From Hemerocallis citrina (Eukaryota; Streptophyta; Magnoliopsida; Asparagales; Asphodelaceae): 64,000 bases of DNA. The notes below the pieces were generated by a model, which searched no databases, was not told the DNA's origin, and saw only the letters and a program-made list of their open reading frames with translations. Below, one piece after another: positions 22,891 through 34,390 of the stretch. Made by a program: the position numbers and the translations under genes. Position 1 is the first letter of the stretch. Each line of letters begins with the position of its first letter. The DNA lies in the NCBI GenBank assembly GCA_017893485.1, contig CM030366.1:204965826-205029825 (forward strand), in the 5' to 3' direction.

Positions 22891-23750
22891 TGTAGTGCCC
22901 CGAATTTCTAATAAGATATCTTAGAAAATACGTGGCACATTCCCAGCGATCAACTTCAATACAATATTAAACATAACCAACACCACTAAAATTTTCAATA
23001 TTTATTTCAACAAACTTTTACAAAACACAGCGGAATTCAAAAACAACTCAACTCATAATTTCTTTTATTTACAACCCAAATTTATCTCAAAGCTGCTATT
23101 ACAATTTTACACAAATCACTTAAGAATCAATTTATCTCAAATATGCCTCTAGCATCCAAACCTCCATCACTAAGCAACAACCTGCAACATGTGAGGCTAT
23201 AGATGATCCCTAACCCCCAAACTAAAGGGGTTAGCCATAAATGGTGTGAGAGATATAAAAATAAACAAACAACATAAAGATCATACCTCATAAATTCTCA
23301 AACAACAGGTACTAAATAAAAATATGGAAAGTACGAAATGACAGTAAACATAAAACATCAAGTGGAACTAAACTAAGTGTCGGGTGTAAAAAAAAACAGA
23401 AGACTACATGCATAAAACCAAGTCAAGGAAACACAATTTCTATATGCAGACTCTCTAATGCGTACTTGTCGAAGTCTATGCATCCCATTCTACATAGGTT
23501 CGGTGCAAGCCCTTATTGTCTTCACTTCGTAGGGTTCAATCCCCGCGTTATGAACTAATCCTACACGATGACTACTACGAGATAAAGATAAACTATGGAT
23601 AGTATCTCATGCCCGATAATTCCGGAGATGGATCCCACACCCAAGATATTTCACTTGAATAATTCCGGAGATCATCCCACACCAAAACATTGACACGTCA
23701 CCACACGAATACCATATGTGCTTCACCACATGTCACCACACGAATACCAG
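22891..23750 (-). repeat. Element 1 right LTR (5' LTR), truncated with filler DNA
   Basis: It starts TGTAGTGCCCCG and follows the left LTR to about 23727 (roughly position 837 of the LTR). Then comes an 18-bp word gtcaccacacgaatacca (23732-23749), repeating 23697-23714, and then the target duplication. About 2 kb of the LTR, including the antisense promoter end, is gone. Confidence 0.85.
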
Positions 23751-24049
23751 TCGCGTCCCCTGGTCTCCTCCCTGTCGCAACCACCTCGCGAGGCACCAAC
23801 GACGCCGCACCTTCAGGTAGACCACAACGTTCTCTGCCTCACCCCATCGTCCCCTGTGTAATCTTCTCGACGATGCAGTAGCGCAGCGCCCACTGTCGTG
23901 CTGCCCTCCTCCCTGTGCTAGCCCCTGTCGTCCTGTCGCCGATGTCAGCCAGCCACCGCCGAAGTCCCACACACACTCTCTCTCTGTCGCTGAGAAGAAG
24001 GAAGAGAAGGAGGGAAGGTGAAAAGGTTGTTCAAATCTCAGCCATTGGA

Positions 24050-24190
24050 TCTCCTCCGATCTGATCAAGATCGTGATCATCGATCAGATCGCTCCTGGGC
24101 CATCTGATATCACCAGATCTGATCAAATCCGATCTGAGCCGTCCGTTGGTCTGATCTTGATCGCCATCAAGATCCGTGTCGGGATCCATT
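24050..24190. repeat. GATC-dense block in the element 3 LTR
   Basis: About 14 GATC tetramers in 140 bp, many inside palindromes (tgatca, agatct, ggatcc, atcgat). The block is conserved in the 3' LTR at 31870-32015. Confidence 0.7.
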
Positions 24191-25096
24191 CCCATTATTC
24201 CTCGGTCGGATTATCATCTACACCCAAGACAAGTATCTTCTTGTACTTTTCGTTTTCTAGTACAAGCTTTTCCTTGAAAATACTGCAAGTAGAATGTAAA
24301 TGTGACTGCTCTTTGTTTATCGTTGATGATCTCATGTTTCGCCTTATCTATTACATAATCTAAGAGTCACAATCCTTCTTTGATACACTTGTTCACAACT
24401 AGTATAATTATGATACATTTCATGCAAAAAGTATCTTATTTGGTTTCTGTCCTGTCTTGGCTTACTGTTTCGACACCGATTAAATCAGAATCTGAACTTG
24501 AGTCCTGAATATGAAACTTAGGCCGATTTCTTGGCTTGCTGTTTATCACCCTTTTGACGGAATTGAATTCCGAGTTACGGTTTAGGAGATATCGCAGTTG
24601 TACTGCTGCTGTGTTTATAATCGTAGATTCATAAAAACTGCACCACTTTGGTTTACAATTATTTTAACTATGCTACCAGTAAATAAATGACTTAAAATTT
24701 TGCATGTTGATACTGGAAACCCTAGATAACATTCCCAAATTTTCTTAGAAATATTTAATAACGTTTCAACATTTGCTAGAATTGAATTCTAAAGGATCCA
24801 CATTTGCTATCTTGTAATAACGGGAATCGCAGTTTTGGTACAGCAACGTCATGCTGTCTAAAACTGCAATTCTCGTAGTTCTTGAAAATCTGAATTTGTG
24901 TTGACCCTCGAATATGCTTTATAATTATCTTAACCTTGTTCCATGTTCTTGATCATGTTTACTTGACCTATTTTGCACACTTTCATGCTTTTTTATGATA
25001 AAAATAAATAATAAGTCTGGGTTTAAGGGAAAGACCTTAGTAGTGGACAATATAGGTAAGTGTACTTGGAAGGGAGCCCGTGTTTCCTACTTGATA

Positions 25097-25340
25097 CATG
25101 CTTCATGAACTATTTATATTATTATTCGATTCATGAACTAGTATATTATTTGATTCATGAACTATTATATTATTATTCGATTCATGAACTAGTATATTAT
25201 TTGATTCATGAATATATTATTATTCGATTCATGGACTTATTATTACTCGATTCATGAACTAGTATATATTTGATCCATGACTTGTCTTGTTATGACTTGA
25301 CACATGAATTAGTTATATGATTACTCGATTCATGAACATG
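25097..25340. repeat. Tandem repeat based on gattcatgaactagtatatt
   Basis: Seven or more degenerate units of about 25-30 bp (gattcatgaacta followed by an AT-rich spacer). Matched in the 3' LTR at 33072-33300 with a different unit order. The downstream acttgatacttgttacttg stretch (25500-25690) is a second, looser repeat. Confidence 0.75.
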
Positions 25341-26258
25341 GTTTGCTTGATACTTGATACCTGAGTACACCGCCCTATAAAATCCACCACTAGGCCTAAA
25401 CGTAACTGATTGTATGTAGCAACCATGTAGTAAAAGTATGAATATTTGAAGTGCTATCTAGATAGAATTAAATATTAGACTTAAGATTAACTTGTCACTT
25501 GTGCACACTTGATATCTTACTTGATGCTCGTTACTTGAGCTTGTTACTTGAGACTTGATACATATTTACTTGACATTTATACGTGATACTTGTTACTTGA
25601 TGCTTGATACCATTACATGTTCACTTGCCACTTGTTCTACTACTAGTACTTGTTACCCAATCTTGCCACTTGAGTTGTCTTTCTTGCTAGCTGTTTTCTC
25701 GAAACCCACTACTTGTATCCCTATTATATCATATTATACAATCTTGATTCCAAATCTTGTTTCATATTTTTTGTACTCGTTTTCATACCCTTGCTTGTAC
25801 TACTTGCGGTCCTAACTTGCATTAAGGGCATTTGTCTTGTTTTCTTTATTTTTTATTTTTATATTTATATATACATACGTTGGAGACGAATTTCCTTCTG
25901 GAATTGGTGAGCAGACATTCTATAACTAGGTTTCGCTTGGAGAAAAGACCTGCTTCAAATATTTTGTTTTTGAGTTATTTATTTCTTTTGCTACTTGAAT
26001 CTTATAACAGGCTTATAGTTCCGAGTTTTATCTTTTGATCCAGATTTGAAAACTATTTGGGATATTATTATTTTGTTTCAATTATTTATGTTGATTAATA
26101 AATTATTCATGCATGCGTGGTTGTGTATATCTTGTTATATTTCTTGTTATGATGCTGAGTCGATCCTACAGCTTATGAATGATAAAAATCATTCGCTGGA
26201 CTTCGTCACGCGTTCGTATTCCGTATTTTTGGGAAGCAGGGCGTGACAAGGTTTTTAG

Positions 26259-26270
26259 TGGTATCAGAGC
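26259..26270 (+). other. Primer binding site of element 3 (initiator Met tRNA)
   Basis: tggtatcagagc lies 10 bases after the LTR end GCGTGACA at 26248, with the usual ..aggtttttag.. spacer of plant Ty3/gypsy elements. It fixes the orientation of element 3. Confidence 0.85.
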
Positions 26271-27122
26271 TCAGGTTTGGCTAATGTGTTAGTTTGACTA
26301 ATACATTAGACAGACTTGACTCAGTCAGGATTAACTCAACATTAAACAGGCCATGCAATCACATGAACAATTTGATAATCAACTTGATCTGGACACTAGT
26401 CTTATCCCATTCATTTTGATCCCTTCATATTCAACTCTTTGATTCCTTGTTTCCTTCCATCTCTTACAGTCATCCTAATTTTTTGATTCCATATTGGGTA
26501 TAAATTTATTCTTTCCGTATCCATGTTTTTTAATTTCGGTGCAAGCAATCTCTTATTTCTGCTTGCCTCGTTGATCTCTTCTTATTTCAGTCTGTGTGTC
26601 GTTCATTGCTTTCCGTGCCTTGCATTCATCTTCTTTTTTTTATTCATACTGTGTATTATACTAGTTGTTTCTTTCCTATCTTGTTCTCCTTCAATTCCGG
26701 TGCTATCCATTCTTTTTTTCCCGCTTGGTTCGTTGATCGACATCGGGGGATCTTCAACGATATGTTAGAGGCTTGTTTAATTCCTATCTTACCGTATATT
26801 TTTATGATATATTTATTGTGTAAATTTGCTACACTGCATATTTATTTTCTCATTCACATTTGCATTGTGCTTATGCATTCCGGTTTTCTCTCTATTTTTA
26901 TAATCATTTTCACTACTATTATTTTGTACTATTGTGTTTGATATTTATAATCTATACATCTATCTTGATATTCCATTGTGTGACTTTGAACTCCATTTCT
27001 TACTTTTCTACTATTTTTATGTCACGAATTTCAAAACATAACATCATACTTAAATTAAATATCTCATATCCCTGTGCATATGGAGGGTTACATTTTTCAT
27101 TTCACCATTTCGGTGCAACCTA

Positions 27123-27290
27123 ATGTTGAGATGGCAAATATGCAACTCGAAGTCAATGGAGGAAAATTGCAACTGGATGTCGGGGAGGCAAAATGTACAA
27201 CCGAATATCGAGACGGCAACCTACCCTGATGTCGTGAAGACAAACATGCAACTTGATGTTAAGGAGACAAGATTTTCCACCTATTTGCTA
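27123..27290 (+). repeat. Degenerate tandem repeat of about 27 bp
   Basis: At least five units of the form atgcaact.gatgt..aggaggcaa, starting near 27138, 27166, 27192, 27219 and 27246. Identity between units is moderate. Confidence 0.6.
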
Positions 27291-27381
27291 ATTGATATTT
27301 CAAGACTTTTTACTTATATAATAAAACTAATGGTAAAGAAATATTTTCTTCATGACATTTTGTTTATACAATTACACTTTA

Positions 27382-27559
27382 CTAGTACCTTACGCATGTG
27401 ATGCACGTCTTAATAAATATATTTTTTTAAAAGTAAAAAATTTAGACGTAGTCCGGATTTGATCTAAATCCTTATTTACAATAGTTATGCACGTGTGTTG
27501 CAGGGGTTGGTAGATGGACAAATTACACTAAGGCCTTCTCCCATTATAGTAGTAGAGAT
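27382..27559 (-). mobile_element. Complete miniature Helitron (178 bp)
   Basis: On the minus strand it starts TCTCTACTACTATAATGGG after an A and ends with a GTGCATCAC hairpin zone, AT spacing and CTAG before a T. Insertion between A and T without duplication is the Helitron rule. No Rep/helicase is encoded, so it is non-autonomous. Confidence 0.8.
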
Positions 27560-28239
27560 GTTTCCATACAATTTGAACTAGTATAGTTGATTTTACTCTA
27601 TTTTGTATTTACAATTTTTTTTTTTTTAACATTTATGTTAAGATTGAGTACATCAACTATGGTCTAAGTCTTCGTTCTTTTGTGAATTACTATTTATTGC
27701 CACTGTTTTTCAATTCTTTGACATTTTAGATTTCTCACTTACTTTTGTTTCCACGTCCTAATTAATGATTCGACGCTTACCTTTGTAATATTTAATGAAC
27801 TTCTTTTAAGTCTTCTAGCATATGTATATTTTGGTCTATTTTGCTCGTTACCCTTTAATGTATTTTTCGAGTATTGATTTTAATGTCCACATTCACTAAT
27901 TATTATATGCCTTTTACATTCATTGTTATTAATATTTTCTTTACTTAGCTAAATTCGTTTGTATTTCTATGTATCTTGACTGGTTATTTTTCCAAAACTA
28001 TTTTTTATATAACCTTTAAAGTTTGTGTTCCTTTGTTGTTTGTATGGTTATCAACCTTTTTATATTTGGGTTTTATCTCTTAACTTTTGAATTCTTATTC
28101 TATGTGAATAGTCTCCCTGTTTTCTTACGTTTGGGGATTAATTGTGTATTTTGACTTCATTTTCCATTCATAATTGATCGACTATATATATTGCTGTTTG
28201 ATTTATTTATAGAGTTGATAAGCCACATTCTTATTTTGT

Positions 28240-28790
28240 TTTATAATGTTATTATTATTGCTATGGTTTTCGTTATTACCATTGCTATTATTATTATTGT
28301 TTTCATTATTTTATTATTGTTGTTAATATTGAATTACCTTCATTAAAAAAAAATGTTAAACCCAAATTATATTCTATCTTGCATTATTATTCTTACCAGT
28401 ATTGTTAATATATTTTGTTATTGTTGTTATTATTATTGTTATTATTATTATTATTATTATTGCATTATTTTCATGAATGTGTTGAATCCTATTCTGTTAT
28501 GTATGTATTATCATTATTATCAGTATTGCTAACATTTTTAATATTATTATTATTATTATTACCAATATGATTATGACGATTTTTATTACTGTTATTATTG
28601 ATGCTATTATTATTTTTAATATTATTGTTAATATTATTTTTATTATTGTTGATATTATTATTTTTATTATTAATATGTGTTGTTGTTATTATTGTTATTA
28701 TTATTTTATTATTGTTATTATTATTCTATTATTATCGATATTATTATTTTTATTATTAGTATTTGTTGTTATTATTATTTTTGTTATAAC
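28240..28790. repeat. (TTA/TTG)n low-complexity region
   Basis: Long imperfect trinucleotide tracts of att, ttg and tta, similar to shorter ones in the element 3 LTRs at 14500 and 30955. Confidence 0.8.
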
Positions 28791-29049
28791 CCATTAGTTT
28801 GATATATAGCATATCCCTTAATTATTTAAATTGAAGCTCAAACTTTATATTCAATTTGCATTATTTATTTATATCTATCTTGAGCCCATACTCTCCTTGA
28901 TCCTGGTGTCTCAGTCTTGTCTTCCTGCTCGGTTCGTCGATTGGTGTCATGTGGCCTACAGCGACATGTATGTTGCTTGGGACATCACCATCGGAGTAGT
29001 GCAGCGGAAGCATGGTGGGCCCATAACCCACAGGTCTCAGGATCCCCTT

Positions 29050-29777
29050 TGTAACACCTATATATATATATATATATGTTGAAAGTATGAAATGGCTATT
29101 TATAAAGTAAAATGGATTTGATGATATTATAGTAATTAATGGAATGTTGAATAGTGTATTAGAGGGGGCTCACGGGAGATAAAAAACAGCAAAGATGCTG
29201 TTGGTTTCTCTTGAATGAATGATGTCACCGTAGGTGACGTGGCAATGGGGCCACCCTTGGTTGATTTCAGCTGTACACAAAAAGGGAAAAAAGAGGAGAG
29301 AGATTTGGGATTTAGTCCCATATCGAGATTTCACTTGAATAAAATAATATATAAATATAATAGCCTATGATCAAGAGTCACCTAATCGGTTAACCACCTT
29401 TTGAGAGGCAGCATGTGGTGGGCAGTTGTACTACATATTATCTAATTTGTCTTCTAAATTGTATAAATTGTCTGAGCTAGGGGCAGGAGCGTTACAAATG
29501 GTATCAAAGCCGACTTTCGACACCGAGTGTGGGTAAGAGTGGGCGAGATGTATGCCTGAGATGGAGCTAGCAGATGTACGGATATGCCTGAGAGGAAGCG
29601 AGGTGGCGGCCTGAAATACTGGACCACCCGCAGAATTGGGGTACAGTGCAGCTAGCAGAATCAGGGCACTCCACTCCACATCGGCTAGAAAGGAGATCCT
29701 GCACTGGATTGTGCATGACCGTGCTCAGTGAGGACGCTGATTTCTGAAGGGGGTGTCTGTAACACCCCGTGTTAAAA

Positions 29778-29832
<55 letters not shown>

Positions 29833-30247
29833 AAAGTATGAAATGGTTGTTTATAGAGTAAAATGGATTTGATGGCATTATAGTAATTAATGGGATGTTG
29901 AATAGTGAATTGGAGGGGGGCCCACGGGAGTTAAAAAACAGCAAAGATGCTGTTGGTTTCTCTTGAATGAATGACGTTACCGTAGGTGATGTGGTAATGG
30001 GGCCACCCTTGGTTGATTTCGGCTGTACACAAAAAAGGAAAAAAAGGAGAGAGATTTGGGATTTAGTCCCATATTGGGATTTCACTTGAATAAAATAATA
30101 TATAAATATAGTATTTTATGATCAAGAGTCACATAATCGGTTAACCACCTTTTGAGAGGCAGCCTGTGGTGGGAAGTTGTACTACATAGTATCTAATTTG
30201 TCTTCTAAATTATATAAATTGTCTGAGCTAGGGGCAGGGGCGTTACA
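29050..30247 (+). mobile_element. TRIM-like miniature LTR retrotransposon
   Basis: LTRs at 29050-29496 and 29758-30247 start TGTAACACC and end GCGTTACA. A primer site tggtatcaaagc (29499-29510) follows the left LTR, and a tract gaagggggtgtc (29746-29757) precedes the right. CCCTT is duplicated at 29045-29049 and 30248-30252. The 261-bp interior has no ORF. The LTRs differ mostly in the length of a (TA)n run near their start. It sits inside element 3. Confidence 0.9.
29315..29356 (+). promoter_or_regulatory. snRNA-USE-like motif plus TATA box in the TRIM LTR
   Basis: gtcccatatcg (29315-29325) is one base from the plant snRNA upstream element RTCCCACATCG. A TATA box tatataaat starts 22 bp after it (29348). 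The right LTR has the same pair (30066-30076 and 30099) with the same 22-bp gap. Functional meaning is inference. Confidence 0.4.
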
Positions 30248-30582
30248 CCCTTGTTGCTTCTAGTTCTTTGTATTGTTTGCTTTCCTCTATTCGTTGCATT
30301 CGTCCTCATCCGTTGACTCATTGCCTGGTTCAGCTCTTCCTTGATTCTAGCTCTATCTATTTCTTCATCTCCTTACTTTGTTATCTTGCGCTGTTCATTC
30401 CTTTTGATACCATTTATTCTCTTTCATGCATTCCATTTGACATCGTTGTTATCCACTTCCTTCTTTTTCTGGTATTTCCATTGCTTTGTCCGTTCCCTTT
30501 AACTCTCCGTTTTTTTATTTTCCAAGTTTATTTTTGCCCTGTCCTATGTACTGCCTAAGCAAATTTCGAGGACGGAATTTTG

Positions 30583-30600
30583 TTGTAAGGTGGGTAGAAT
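30583..30600 (+). other. Polypurine tract of element 3
   Basis: ttgtaaggtgggtagaat runs into the 3' LTR start TGTAACCCC at 30602. It lies about 20 bp after aatttcgaggacgg, the usual arrangement at the 3' end of plant Ty3/gypsy elements. Confidence 0.7.
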
Positions 30601-30781
30601 TTGTAACCCCTGTTTTCGTAAATAAATATTTCTTTTATATTTTATCTATTTCGAATAATTGTATATTTTAACGTTAATTTATATTTCTATTTGATTGACT
30701 ATTTATAATATATATTGTTTGGATTATTTTAAATAAATTTGTTAAACTCGAAATTGCATTTTGATATACATATATTATTAT

Positions 30782-30953
30782 GGGTAAAAGGGATATGAGC
30801 AACTTGCTCATTGAGTAAATGAACAAATGATTATGTGGCATGCATGTGATGCATTGGACAATTAATCCTTTTAAGGATTTTCCATTCATATGCATGCCAC
30901 ATCATCAATTGCTCATTTACTAAATGAGCAAGTTGCTCGTACCCCTTTTCCCC
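30782..30953. mobile_element. Palindromic foldback MITE (172 bp)
   Basis: The two halves are inverted copies over nearly their whole length (gggtaaaaggg...gagcaacttgctc at left, its mirror at right). It is flanked by TATTATTAT on both sides, a 9-bp match that is hard to size because the target is an att repeat. The 5' LTR of element 3 gives the uninterrupted site. Confidence 0.8.
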
Positions 30954-31249
30954 TATTATTATTATTACTATTAGCAGTATTATTTTTGTTAGTTTTGTTA
31001 TTTACAGTATCATTATTTTTGTTGTTAATATTATTACTATTATTTTATTTTAAGCCGGTCATACTCTATTTTTATACGTATTCATTATTTGATTTAATGT
31101 ACATGTATATGTATATTTTATAAACCCCTATAATGCTTCTTTATTTTTCCCCCATTGGATTTAAATATATTAATTGATTTATAACCCAAACCCATTACCC
31201 ATTCTCCTATTGGATTATCTACCCAAATACCCAAAACCCAAAACCCTAC

Positions 31250-31257
31250 TATATAAA
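31250..31257 (+). promoter_or_regulatory. TATA box in the element 3 3' LTR
   Basis: Same ccctactatataaaacc context as at 14792. Confidence 0.55.
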
Positions 31258-34113
31258 ACCTAACCTAATTAACCCTAACCCTAAACCTGTACTGTTTAAC
31301 CCTAATCTCTACAGCCGCCTGTGAACCCCTCCCCCCCTTCCCCCCGTCTCCTTCTTCCTCAGCTCTCATCGAAACCCAACTCCGTCCCGGTGCTCGTCGC
31401 CGCCTCGTCTCCCCATCATCGTCATCGTCTCCCCTGCTTCCCTTCCTATCATCTTGCTCCTCCTGAGCGCCGCAGCAACACCTCGACGTAGTCGTCGCCG
31501 ACCCCTGTGCACCCTCCGCCTCTTGTGTCCTTGACCTTCGACCACAGCGACGACACCATAGCTCCGTAACACCAGTCACGTCCCCTGGTCTCCTCCCTGT
31601 CGCGACCACCTCGCGAAGCGCCAGCGACGCCGCACCTTCAGGCAGACCACAGCATTCCCTGCCTCACCCCCGTCGTCCCCTGTGTGCTCTTCTCGACGAC
31701 GCAGCAGCACAGCGCCCACTGTCATGCCGCCCTCCTCCCTGTGCCAGCCCCTGTCGTCCTGTCGCCGATGTCAGCCAGCCACTGCCGAATTCCCACACAC
31801 ACTCTCTCTCTGTCGCTGAGAAGAAGGAAGAGAAGGAGGGAAGGTGAAAAGGTTGTTCAAATCTCAGCCATTGGATCTCATCCGATCTGATCAAGATCGT
31901 GATCATCGATCAGATCGCTCCTGGGCCATCCGATATCACCAGATCTGATCAAATCCGATCTGAGTCGTCCATTGGTCTGATCTTGATCGCCATCAAGATC
32001 CGTGTCGGGATCCGTTTCTGTTATTCCTCCGTCGGATTATCGTGTACACCCCTAGGCAAGTATCTTCTTGTACATTTCGTTTTCTACTACAAGTTTTTTC
32101 TTGAAAATACTGCAAGTAGATTGTAAATGTGACTACTCTTTGTTTATCATTGATGATTTCATGTTTCGCCGTATCTATTACATGATCTAAGAGTCACAAC
32201 CCTTCTTTGATACACATGTTCACAACTAGTATAATTATGATACATTTCATGCAAAAAGTGTCTTATTTGGTTTCTATCTTGTCTTGGCTTGCTGTTTCAA
32301 CCCCGATTAAATTAGAATCTGAACTTGAGTCCTGAATATGAAACTTAGGACTAGACGTCTAGTTTATCACCCTTTTGACGGAATTGAATTTCGAGTTACG
32401 GTTTAGGAGATATCGCAATTTTACTGCTGCTGTGTTTGTAATCGCAGATTCATAAAAACTGCTGCACCACTTTGGTTTACAATTATTTTAACTATGCTAA
32501 CAGTAAGTAAATGACATAAAATTTTGCATGCTAATACTGGAAACCCTAGATAACATTCTCTAATTTTCTTAGAATTAATTAATAACGTTTCAATCCTGTT
32601 TCATATATATAAACTCAGTTTTACAAATTCTGGCTGAACACAAATACTGTATAGTTTGCTGTTTTGACATCAATTGCTATAACTTTTATATGTCTTAATT
32701 ATATGCATTGGAACCGGGCATGAGTCTAGTTTCTAGAAATTCTAAAGGATCCAAATTTTCTATTTTGTAACAACGGGAATCACAGTTTTGGTGCAGCAAC
32801 GTCATGCTGTCCAGAACTGCAATTCTCGTAGTTCTTGAAAATCTTAATTTGTGTTGACCCTCGAATATGCTTTATAATTATCTTAAACTTGTTCCATCTT
32901 ATTGGTCATGTTTACTTGACCTGTTTCGCACACTTTCATGCTTGTTTGATGATAAAAATAAATAATAAGCCGGGGTATAAGGGAAAAATCATAGTAGTGG
33001 ACAATATTGGTAAGTGTACTCGGAAGGGGGCTCGTGTTTCCCACTGGATACATGCTTCGTGAACTATTTATATTATTATTCAATTCATGAACTAGTATAT
33101 TATTTGATTCATGAACTAGTATATTATTATTCGATTCATGAACTAGTATATTATTTGATTCATGAACTAGTGTATTATTATTCGATTCATGGACTTGTTA
33201 TTACTCGATTCATGAACTTGTATATATTCGATTCATGACTTGTCTTGTTATGACTTGACACATGAACTAGTTATATGATTACTCGATTCATGAACATGGC
33301 TTGCTTGATACTTGATACCTAAGTACACCGCCCTATAAATTCATGAACATGGCTTCCAAATCTTGTTTCATATTTCTTGCACTCGTTTTCATACTCTTAC
33401 TTGTACTACTTGCGGCCCTAACTTACACTAAGGGCATTTGTCTTGTTCTCTCTATTTTTCCTTTTTATATTTATATGTACAGAATTTGAAGATGAATTGC
33501 CTGCTGGAATTTGTAGCGCCCCAAATTTCTAATATGAGAGCTTAGAAAATAAGTGGCGAAATCCCAGTAATCCACTTCAATACAACAATAAACACCAACA
33601 AACACCACTAAAATGATTCTTTCTCTTATTACAACAATTATTACAAATCCCAGCGGAAGTCTAATCATCTCAACACAAATTAATCTTTTTATTTACAATT
33701 CAAAATGATCTCAAATATCTTTTACAGTTTTACACCAATCACTAAATAATCCAATTATCTCAAACTGCCCACTCAAGCATCCAACCTCCAATCTAGGCAA
33801 TAACCTGCAACATATAGGGCTAGAGTTGAACCCTAACCCCCAAACTACGGGGTCAGCCATAAATGGTGTGAGTGGCAACAAATCCAATAAATAACACAAA
33901 TGAACTTAAAACATAATGTCCAGCAATAATAATCAAACACTAAAGTATGAAGTAACAACCAAAAGAATATAAAGTGATATCAAATCCAAAAGCCAAGTGT
34001 GTAAAAACAGGAAATCCAAATGCATAAAAGTGATTCAAGAAAACATCATGACTACATGCTGACAACGATGACTACTAAGAGATAAAGATAAACTATGATA
34101 ATTTGTCCATGCT

Positions 34114-34390
34114 TGATCATTCCGGAGATTGATCTCACATCACAGGTATTTTCCCTGGATAATTCAGGAGATCATCCCACATCTAAACATAGACTCATCA
34201 TCACAATAATACCCCAAAAGCGTCGCCTCGACTCTGATCATTCCGTAGGTCAATCCCACATCTCAAGATAATTACTTGGATAATTCAGGAGAAATACCTC
34301 ACATCTCAGGTTAACTACCTGGATAATTCCGGAGATAAATCACACATCACAAGTTAACTACTTGGATAATTCAGGAGATTAAAATCCTAC
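34114..34390. repeat. Array of aattc(a/c)ggaga units in the element 2 left LTR
   Basis: Seven units of roughly 30-55 bp, each with attc.ggaga or attccgtag and a following cacatc. The right LTR copy is at 41787-42060. Confidence 0.75.

Larger units (their letters stand above)
15114..23750 (-). mobile_element. Element 1: decayed chromovirus-like Ty3/gypsy retrotransposon, antisense, nested in the element 3 5' LTR
   Basis: Flanked by TCGCG on both sides (15109-15113 and 23751-23755). In minus-strand order it carries a primer site, gag, protease-RT-RNase H-integrase-chromodomain pol, a polypurine tract and an LTR. The left (3') LTR is complete (2856 bp); the right (5') LTR keeps only its first 860 bp. 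The two LTRs differ at about a dozen positions over the shared 840 bp by eye. Gag and pol carry five premature stops and the integrase catalytic Glu is replaced by Lys. It is a dead copy of the family of element 2. Confidence 0.9.
14322..26248 (+). repeat. 5' LTR of element 3, interrupted by element 1
   Basis: LTR sequence runs 14322-15113, resumes at 23751 after element 1 and ends GCGTGACA at 26248. About 3.3 kb remain when the insertion is removed. It contains a TATA box (14792), a GC-rich leader (14850-15113 plus 23756-24000), a GATC-rich block, a tandem repeat based on ttcatgaact and a pyrimidine-rich end. Relative to the 3' LTR it lacks about 145 bp near 24770. Short ORFs in the GC-rich leader are not conserved as proteins. 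Confidence 0.8.
26271..30601 (+). other. Non-coding interior of element 3
   Basis: Pyrimidine-rich and AT-rich sequence with no gag or pol homology. It contains an inverted repeat right after the primer site (26281-26309), a 27-bp degenerate tandem repeat (27123-27290), a Helitron, a long att/ttg trinucleotide region and the TRIM-like element. Short ORFs here are rich in Ile, Phe and Leu because of composition and are not credible genes. Confidence 0.6.
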
